Of a DNA stretch of 64,000 nucleotides, positions 56,714-64,000 are shown piece after piece. Under the pieces are notes generated by a model. It did no database searches. It was not told the DNA's origin and worked only from the letters and a program-made list of their open reading frames with translations. A program made the translations under genes and the position numbers. Source of the DNA: Antilocapra americana (taxonomy: Eukaryota; Chordata; Mammalia; Artiodactyla; Antilocapridae); contig ML661885.1 in the NCBI GenBank assembly GCA_007570785.1, positions 38,248,033 to 38,312,032 of the forward strand. Reading direction: 5' to 3'. Each line of letters opens with the position of its first letter. Position 1 is the first letter of the stretch.

Positions 56714-56925
56714 GGCTTCTCTGATGGCTCAGATGGTAAAGAATCTGCCTGCAGTGTGGGAGACCCTGGTTTGATCCTTGGGTCGGGAAGATCCCCTGGA
56801 GAAGGAAGGGAATGGCAACCCACTCTAGTATTCCTGCTTGAAGAATCCCAGGGACAGAGGAGCCTGGCAGGAGTCTGTGGGGTCGCAAAGAGTCAGACAC
56901 GACTGAGAGACTAATACACACTCAG
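56714..56925 (+). mobile_element. Bov-tA SINE (second of a tandem pair)
   Basis: ggcttctctgatggctcagatgg, cctgcagtgtgggagaccc, cactctagtattcctgcttgaagaatccc and gagtcagacacgactgagag. Starts about 12 bases after the previous copy ends, same orientation, with different substitutions. Confidence 0.94.
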
Positions 56926-57499
56926 GTCCCTGCCGTGATGCCCAGAGGCAGAGACTTGGAACCTCTGTACCTGTGTCGACCCCTGTGCCATTGGATGTTG
57001 GTGTTGCTACTTCTAATACTTTGGGTGGGGGTTGAGGGGGTTGTGGGAAAAGGAGCAGAGGAGACAAAAGTGAATGAGACACATTTCCAAAGCCCCAAGC
57101 ATGCCTCACTTGAGATCTTCTTTGGCCCTGGCCCTTAGGACATTCCAAGTCCAGAGAGTAATTTCAACAGTATCCACACATGAGAGGTGTCTGTCATTCA
57201 CCTGTGAGCTCCCCTTTTGAGAAAGATGAGACCAACCTAGCAGCCTCTCTTTTCAAAGGGAAACAGGGTAGTAGGTGGGCTTTTCTTAAAAGGAACAGAA
57301 GAGAAAGGTAAAGAGTACTTTCCTTTAGCACTGATAATAAGGTAAGAATAGGATGCTTTCCTATATACTAGCAGGACATTTCCAAAACAGACAAGAGTAA
57401 GAAAAGTAAGAAAGAAATGTGAAGGAAAAGAAATTATCCATTGAAAGTTTTTGATTTTTAAAAATTTTCGGAGATTTTTATTACAGTAGGTGACTGCGA

Positions 57500-57680
57500 A
57501 ATGAAAAATGAAAGTCTTAGTTGCTTAGTCATGCCCAACTCTTTGTAACTCCCTGGACTGTACCTCTATTCATGGAATTCTCCAGGCAAGAATACTGGAT
57601 TGGGTTGCCATTCCCTTCTCCCAGGGATCTGGGTCTCCTGCATTGCAGGCAGTCTCTTTACTATCTGAGCCAGTTAGTCA
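57500..57680 (-). mobile_element. Bov-tA SINE, antisense, diverged
   Basis: gtcttagttgcttagtcatgcccaactctttg, gcaagaatactggattgggttgccattcccttctcc, gtctcctgcattgcaggcagtctctttac. A piece of the tRNA-like part is missing. Confidence 0.9.
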
Positions 57681-57852
57681 AATAGATCAGCTTCAAAAAT
57701 GTTTACAAACATCAGTGATATTCCAGAGTTTTAAAACCAGGTTAAATCCACAATAACATGAAAAATAACCAGGGTGCCCTAAGGTTCAAATATCTCCTCC
57801 CAGATAAGAAGCAGAGAAGGGGGATATTCTTAGAATTTAAAGAATGAGGTGG

Positions 57853-58048
57853 GGCCAGTGTTGCCAGATAAAATACAAGATGGCCTGTTGCATGTAAATT
57901 CTAGATAAAACAACGAGCATTTTGTTGTATAAAAGCATGGTCCAAATATTGCATGGGACATACCTATATGAAAAAAAAAATTCATTGTTGAACTGAGATT
58001 CAAATTAAGCTGGCCATCATGTATTTTCATTTGCTTAATCTGGCCACC
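57853..58048. repeat. Long imperfect palindrome (MITE-like)
   Basis: The left arm begins ggccagtgttgccagataaaatac and the right arm ends gtattttcatttgcttaatctggccacc. The reverse complement of the right arm follows the left arm for about 90 bases with gaps, and the centre reads gcatggtcc...ttgcatgggac. It resembles an old non-autonomous DNA transposon, name not certain. As RNA it would fold into a hairpin. Confidence 0.7.
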
Positions 58049-58969
58049 TTGGATGGGCCTCCCACCCACCCCAGTAGGGGAAGGCAGAGAAGTGACTTCT
58101 GGAAGAGTCTGGCCTGTTTGCCTGGTGCCTGGTGTCGGAGACTCCAGGGAGACCAGGCCTCTGGCTCCAGGCCTGCCTCCCAGGGCCCTGGGAAAAGGCC
58201 CTGGGCCTCTTCTCGGAGCTCTGCCTCCCTGGAGGGAATAGGCAGGGCCCAGCAGCTGCAGAAGGAAGCCTGGAAAACAACTTGGAAACAATTCAGGCTT
58301 CTCCAGGCAGCTGCCAACACATCTACAAGTGTGCCAGGGCCCCCAGACCACACCGCAGGCCACCTCCCGTGGGCTTGAGAGGTCACCCTGACCCCTCCTG
58401 GGGTATAGTAACACTGAGCCACACCTCAGCTGACCCGGTAGACGGGCCAGCCTGCACTGACCTCTCTTTCAGGCCCAATGCTGAATTGCCCCACATTCTG
58501 GGGCTGAGGTCATTGAATGCCCGTGGGCCTTTCCTGCAAGGCTGAGGTGCCAATCCGTGGGCATTTGCTGGGTGACTAGTTGTATGTGCTGCCCACAGGC
58601 ACCCTGGGGAGGGGTCTGCTTCCCCAGGAGCCCAGGGAAACCCCTGAGTGAGGGTCCTGTGATCTCTCCCCTGAAGGTGAGTGGAGCCTGCCTGCCTGAG
58701 GCCTTTGGGCCAGCCAAAGACCCTCTGGCCCCTTAGGCCCCCTGCTCTGCTAGCCCTGTACAGGGACCTTCCTCCCAGAGCTGTGTGGGAGCTGTTCTTG
58801 TGTCCTTTCCCAGCCAACAAGGAGGGGAAAGGGTGGGAGAGGAAAAGGGGCAGGCCTGCCCTGGGAAGTTTCAGCTTGAAATGTTGGATGGGAACACTCA
58901 CTGGGGTGCTGAGAAAGGAAGGAAGGACAGCTTGTGAGAGAGCCTGCCTTTGATAAGTATCTCCTCTGA
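58049..58969. other. Intergenic, unassigned
   Basis: GC-rich sequence with overlapping open frames on both strands (up to 194 codons minus at 57830-58414, which runs into the palindrome). No domain is recognised and no repeat seen. Confidence 0.35.
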
Positions 58970-59110
58970 GGTGCTTTTAGTCTCATTTTTATAGAAGATG
59001 AAACTGAGGCCCTGAGATGTCGTGGAATCTCTCTCAGGTCACACAGAAATGCTAGCCTCAGAATTCCCAGCCAGACCTCTCCGAGTCTTAAACCTGGGTT
59101 CATTCTGTGC
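58970..59110 (+). repeat. MIR fragment
   Basis: gaagatgaaactgaggccctgagatgtcgtgg, ctcaggtcacacagaaatgctag and cttaaacctgggttcattctgtgcc. Confidence 0.75.
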
Positions 59111-60049
59111 CTCTTTGCAGCCCAGGAGAGTTCCAATCTAGTTCAGGAGGAAATATCTACTGTCAACTCTGTTTTTCTACTGTGTCAGGTTCCTGCCTCC
59201 TCTGCTACCCACAAGACTTGGCTCATGACTATAAAATTTCCACTAGAAATCATGCTGAAAGGAAATGGCTGTACTTCTCTGTGTCCACGCCAGGAACCCT
59301 ATCTCCTGGGCCCCCAGCCTTCCTCTCACAGAGCTGAGTGAGCACTCGGGCAAGACTGTGGTGGTCTCGGCAGTATGTTGGGGATTGTCCCTGCTCCCTG
59401 CTCTCGGATGGCTCACTTGGTAATTCCTGACAGACTACAAACCAGCCTCTCAAACCCAGCCTGTGTGGTGGGTTGAGTTTGGTTAAACCGGAGAATACAG
59501 GCCGCCATGATGCCCCACGCCTACCCCCAGGTGACACTGTGACTTGTCCCTTCCCCCTTAGCCCTTCTTATATGTCTCCCACAGAGGGCTCAAGCCTTCC
59601 TTATCTTGGGCATTTCTCAGAGTGTCTCTGTTACTCCAGCCCCCTTGGGTCACCAATTCCACCCCCTCAACACCTCACAGCAATAGGATGACAAGAAACG
59701 TCTGAGTATGGTGGGGAGAGCGTGGGGGCTGGGAGGTGAGAGGGAAGGCTCTGTTTCTTCCGGTCATGAACCTCCTTTATTGACTCACGCGTGTGTGTTG
59801 GCTGGATGGGGAAACACGGGCGGAGATGGAGGCTGGACATGGTAATACCAGCCCGGTGGCTCTTGGATCCAAGTCTGTTCGCAGACGTTTGTTAACCAGA
59901 CATAGTTAGAAAGGACTTCCAAGCTCTATTTGCACCTCCTCTGCTGAGCGTTGACTCAGTAGCATTTCTCAGAAGCCCCTTTCTTCTGTCACAGCTTGCA
60001 ACTCCCCTGAGACTCCAGAAACCTCCAGCCTACGCAATGTCTTTTCTAG

Positions 60050-60290
60050 ACTGAAGTGTGGTCGTTGGAACCATACTGCCTGGGTTCTCATCCTGGCTCT
60101 GAACCCTCTCAGACTTGGGGGTGATCCTCAATCCCTCGCTGCCTCAGATCCCTCGCTGCTGATGTGGGGATGAGAGCATCTATAGTCCAGAGTTGTTGTT
60201 GGGATTGCAATGTTATCAGCTGTAAAAGACTTAAAATAGTACCTGGTACATGGTAGGTGCTATGGAAGTGTTAGCAGCCATCTTATTGTT
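60050..60290 (+). repeat. MIR SINE
   Basis: gaaccatactgcctgggttctcatcctggctc, gtggggatgagagcatctatag, ttaaaatagtacctggtacatggtaggtgctatgg. The full MIR order is kept. Confidence 0.78.
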
Positions 60291-60679
60291 ACTATTATGA
60301 TTATTTTCTTTCTCCTCTTCCCTTTCCTTCCATGTCTCCAGTCCAGTCTTGATGCACTGTCCTCCATGCCTCGGTGGGATGGCTGGGCAAAGCTGTCCTT
60401 ACAGCGGGGTGTAGGGGCCTAGGAAGGCTGGAGACTCTCCCACGGAGATGAACATGTGCCTCTGAGAAGGTGTGGGGACCCCTGCAGATGGTTCTGAGGT
60501 GGGAAGGAGCAAGTCACTCTCTGCTGTACTGAAAGGAGTACAGCTGCCTACAGCAAGGGGTGTGTCTCTTGGTGGTAAGGGAACTTTGGTTTGGGTCCAG
60601 AAAGTTCAGTTCAGAGAAAAACGCATCAGTCAGAGGACTTCTGAGTGTGTCCAGATGGAGGTGAAGCCGCACACCTGGT

Positions 60680-61289
60680 CTCACATGAGGTAAAACTGTA
60701 ACTCCGATGGAATTCAAACCCAGCCAAAACTCTGATTGAGATTTGAACCCATGAGCTGGGACTTGAACCCACTGTCTTTTAATTGAAATCACACACCTGG
60801 TCTCGGGACTTAATGAAGATCAGGTTCTTTGTGTCTCGGTATAGAAAGAATTCATTGAGAGGCAAAGTGATAGGTAAGAAGTGTCAACAGATTTATTGAG
60901 AGAGGTACTCACTCCATAGACAGAGTGCGGGGCCATCTCAGGTGGCAAGAGGCCCCAAAATAAGTGGTCAGTTTTTATGAGCTGGGTAAATTCTTAGGCT
61001 AATGAGTGAGAAGATTGTCCCAGCCATTTTGGAGAAGGGGTGGGGATTTCTAGGAATTGGGCCACTGCCCACTTTTTGGTCTTTTATGGTCTGTCTAACT
61101 GTCGCAGTATTAGTGGGTGTGTTGTTCAGCGTCTGATATATTACAGTGAGTGTATAATGAGGCTCAAGGTCTACTGGAAGTCAAACCTTCCACCATTTTG
61201 GATCTAGATTCTAATCAGCTTATGTTGTATCCACAATGACTATGTCATTCTCTTAAAGGTTGTATCCTGCCCCCTTCCCTCCTGTTTCA
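60680..61289 (-). mobile_element. Endogenous retrovirus LTR (ERV1-like, ruminant), antisense
   Basis: Read on the minus strand it starts TGAAACAGGAGGGAAGGGGG at 61289, has a TATA-like cataaaaactgaccactt, then gccccgcactctgtctatggag and an AATAAA (tttatt at 60892-60897 on +), the U3-R-U5 order of a gammaretrovirus-type LTR. I saw no gag, pol or env next to it, so it is probably a solo LTR. The left edge is uncertain. Confidence 0.65.
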
Positions 61290-61317
61290 GAGGTTGCAAT
61301 TAAGACACTCATACAAT

Positions 61318-61749
61318 TGAACTCTAGTGGGTTGATGGGTGGCTCCCCAAGAAATATGTCCATGTTCTAGCCCCCAAAACCTGTGAATGTGACCTTGTTT
61401 TTAAAGAGTCTTTGCAGATATCATTAAGAATCCTGAGATGAGGTCATCCTGGATTATCTGGCTGTGTCCTAAATCCAATAACAAGTGTCCTTATAAAAAG
61501 AAGAAGAGGAGAATTCTCAAATACAGAGGAGAAGGCCAAGTGAAGACAGAGGCAGGGACTGAAGTTATGCAGCCAAAGAAAGCTTGGAGCCACCAGAAGC
61601 TGGAAGGGAAACTTTGGAGCGAATGCAGCCCTGAGGACAACTTGACTTTGGATTTTTTTTGCTCCCAGAACTGTAAGAAGACTCATTTCTGTTGTTTTAA
61701 GCCACCCAGTTTGTGGTAATTTGTGTCAACAGTTACAGGAAATTAATAC
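61318..61749 (+). mobile_element. MLT1-type LTR, sense
   Basis: gtgaatgtgaccttgtttttaaagagtctttgcag, gtgtccttataaaaagaagaagagg, gaactgtaagaagactcatttctgttgttttaagccacccagtttgtgg. Complete or nearly so. Confidence 0.85.
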
Positions 61750-62127
61750 CAAGGACCAACTGCAAAACACAGCCCATCTGCACCCCAAAAAGAAAAGGAC
61801 AAGATAAGGGGCCGTGGTTTGAAGTGGTGAAGGCAGAGAGAAATGAAACTCAAAGGATCGATGAAGGACTTTCACGGATTGCTGCATGTGGTGGAGCGGG
61901 TTGGGCACTGCACAGCAGTGGGTGTCACATGCAGCGTGGTTGTAGATCTGAGGACTTATTGCTTGGCTTTTCCCTGCAGGGGTCAGCAAGGTGTCTTAAA
62001 GAAGGGGTGCCTCTTACTAAAACATACAAAATTACCCTATGGCCTTGTTGGTTTTAGTGAGAAACATCTAGATAGCCCTGTCCAGTGGGACTTTCTGCAA
62101 AGATGGAAATGTTATGCTGTAATTATT

Positions 62128-62503
62128 GTTGTTGTTCAGTCACTCAGTCATATCCAACTCTTTGCAACCTCATGGACTGCAGTACATCAGGCTCCCCTGT
62201 CCTCCACTATCTCCCAGGGGTTCACTCAAATTCATGTCCATTGAGTCAGTGATGCTATCTAACCATCTCATCCTCTGCTTCCTCCTTTTGCTTTTGATCT
62301 TTGCATCAGGGTGTTTTCCAGTGAGTCAGCTCTTCACCTCAGGTGGTCAAAGTATTGGAGCTTCTGCTTCAGCAACAGTCCTTCCAATGAGTATTCAGGG
62401 TTGACTTCCTTCAAGATGGACTGGTTTGATCTCCTTTCAGTCCAAGGAACTCTCAAGGGTCTTCTCCAGCATAACAGTTCGAAAGCATTAATTCTTTGGC
62501 ACT
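62128..62503 (-). mobile_element. ART2/BovB 3' element, antisense
   Basis: gttcagtcactcagtcatatccaactctttgc, cattgagtcagtgatgctatctaaccatctcatcctctgc, gtcaaagtattggagcttctgc, ggactggtttgatctcctttcagtcc and cattaattctttggc. Confidence 0.92.
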
Positions 62504-63047
62504 TATGGGACCATCCAATAGTGTAGCCATGAGTCATGTGTGACCCTTGAGTACTTTGAATGTGGCTTGTGCAACTGAGGAGCTGAATTTTATTTTAGTT
62601 GATGTAAATTGTAAACGCCACATGTGGCTGGGGACTACCATATTGGACACGCAGCTCCGGGTCGAGAAAATGGAAGCTCCTTACTGCTCAGTGCAGAATT
62701 TAATCACCAGAAGCATGGCCACTATTCACTTGATACTCTCATGGGCCCCTCTGCAACTTAGTCCTTGTTGAGTGGAGGCAAGGGAGTCGGTCAGGGACGA
62801 TGGTGGTGGGAAATGTGGTGACAGGCAGTGAGGAGTGCTTGGGAGTATGACAAATACCTAACCAGACTGGAGCAAAGGTCCACAAGCAGAAGGGACCTTT
62901 CTAGAGAAACACTTGCTGAAGGAGGTTAAGAGATTTCTCTCTAAATTGCTACTTTCCCTGCCCTTAGTCACCCTTCATGAACCTGTCAGTCCTGAAGTTA
63001 GCAAAACTCTTTAGAACCTTTTTTTGGTTGCACCACACAACTTGGGA

Positions 63048-63240
63048 ACCCCCTGTAGCTCAGATGATAAAGAATCTGCCTGCAATGCAGGAGACCTGGG
63101 TTCGATCCCTGGGTCTGGAAGATCCCCTGGAGAAGGGCATGGCAACCCACTCCAGTATTCTTGCCTGGAAAATGCTATGGACAGATGAGCCTGGCGGGCT
63201 ACAGTCCATGGGGTCGCAAAGGATTGGATGTGACTGAGAA
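63048..63240 (+). mobile_element. Bov-tA SINE
   Basis: ccctgtagctcagatgataaagaatctgcctgcaatgcaggagacctgggttcgatccctgggtc, then the 3' unit ending ggattggatgtgactgag. Confidence 0.94.
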
Positions 63241-63900
63241 AGTACAAATACGTACTGCAAAGGAAGAAAAAAAACTCCCAAGTTTTAAGTAAATATAGAT
63301 AGAGCAGATAAAGACTGTGCAAAGAAGAAAATCAAAGACCAATATTGCTAATGGGGATGCAAATATACTTAAAAAAGAAAAAAAGCACATGAGCCTACTC
63401 TCACAGGGCTTAGAGAGATATAGAATCACACAGGAAGTGGTATTAGCAGGTCTATAGCATCCTTACAGCAGGAGATGCAGCTGTTGAAAATAATTTTCTT
63501 AAGAGGTTGTTAATTTTTCAAAAAGCAGATCATAAAATAGACTTACAGCCTTTCATTTTTTAAATAAAAATATATCTATAGTCAGAGAAAAATATGTCTG
63601 GAAGGATATATTCCAAAATCTATGGTGTCAGTGCTCATCAGCCAAAGGACACCAGGAACACATGTGTAGTGGGGTTTATGGGCAGTGAGGGGCATCTCAA
63701 GAAGAAGCTGTTAGAAAGGAATTAGTATCAGGTTTCAGCTTGAGGTCCTTGCTTTGGGGGATGGTTCAAGCAAGCGGGGCTTTGCTCTGGCCCGGATGCT
63801 GCTGGGAAGTGGGGGAAGTTTTATGACTGGATGTCTTAATAATTCGCATCAAGATGAATGGAATGAGGTTATAATTAACAATAACAAAACAAAAACAGCA

Positions 63901-64000
63901 GGGACTTCCGCAGTGGTCCAGTGGCTAAGACTACGCACTCCCAATGCAAGAAACACCATCCCTGGTCAGGGAACTAGATCCCGCATGCCCCAACTAAGGA
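63901..64000 (+). mobile_element. CHR-type SINE, cut by window end
   Basis: gggacttccgcagtggtccagtggctaagactacgc, then ccatccctggtcagggaactagatcccgcatgcc, running off the window. Confidence 0.9.

Noticed and set aside
1..64000. CRISPR arrays, operons, phage or insertion-sequence systems
   Set aside because: Introns, CpG islands and mammalian repeats show eukaryotic DNA. The repeated units are dispersed SINEs, not spaced direct repeats.

Overview
The window is mammalian nuclear DNA from a ruminant, most likely a bovid. The evidence is a dense load of Bov-tA SINEs, BovB/ART2-type retroposon pieces and CHR tRNA-derived SINEs, on a background of old mammalian repeats (MIR, L2, MER5, MLT1, Tigger). 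It is not bacterial or viral. There is one recognisable protein-coding gene, on the + strand: AZIN1, antizyme inhibitor 1. It starts in a CpG island at the left edge and ends near base 27,490.

AZIN1 layout: 5' leader exon 1 (splice donor after 381), leader exon 2 (4021-4158), exon 3 carrying the start codon (ATG at 17135), then nine further coding exons to the stop at 26916. The ten coding segments join in frame to 1,347 nt, giving 448 codons plus stop, the expected AZIN1 length. The protein is a pseudo-enzyme relative of ornithine decarboxylase. It binds antizyme and so releases ODC and polyamine uptake from inhibition. The leader holds the family's polyamine-responsive upstream reading frame (uCC), ending in a Pro-Pro-Trp motif, then an AUG uORF overlapping its stop and a 9-codon uORF ending one base before the main ATG. 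Notable changes in this copy: Arg at position 69 (the PLP lysine of ODC), Asn at position 367 (the Ser->Gly RNA-editing position of human AZIN1), a GC-AG intron after exon 10 and a tandem CAGTAG acceptor before exon 10.

From 27.5 kb to 64 kb I find no further convincing protein gene. The stretch 26.1-32.1 kb is almost free of ruminant SINEs and may hold longer 3'UTR forms. A candidate regulatory patch at 37.3-37.8 kb has a strong CTCF-like motif and two RFX X-boxes. Two CpG islands without an assigned gene lie at about 41.25-42.06 kb and 44.56-45.76 kb; the second has three AP-1 consensus sites. The rest is intergenic sequence with nested repeats, including Bov-tA inside CHR inside MLT1, an ERV-type LTR and a long imperfect palindrome.

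All repeat names come from recognising consensus-like sequence by eye, without a library search. Repeat edges are good to roughly 5-30 bases.
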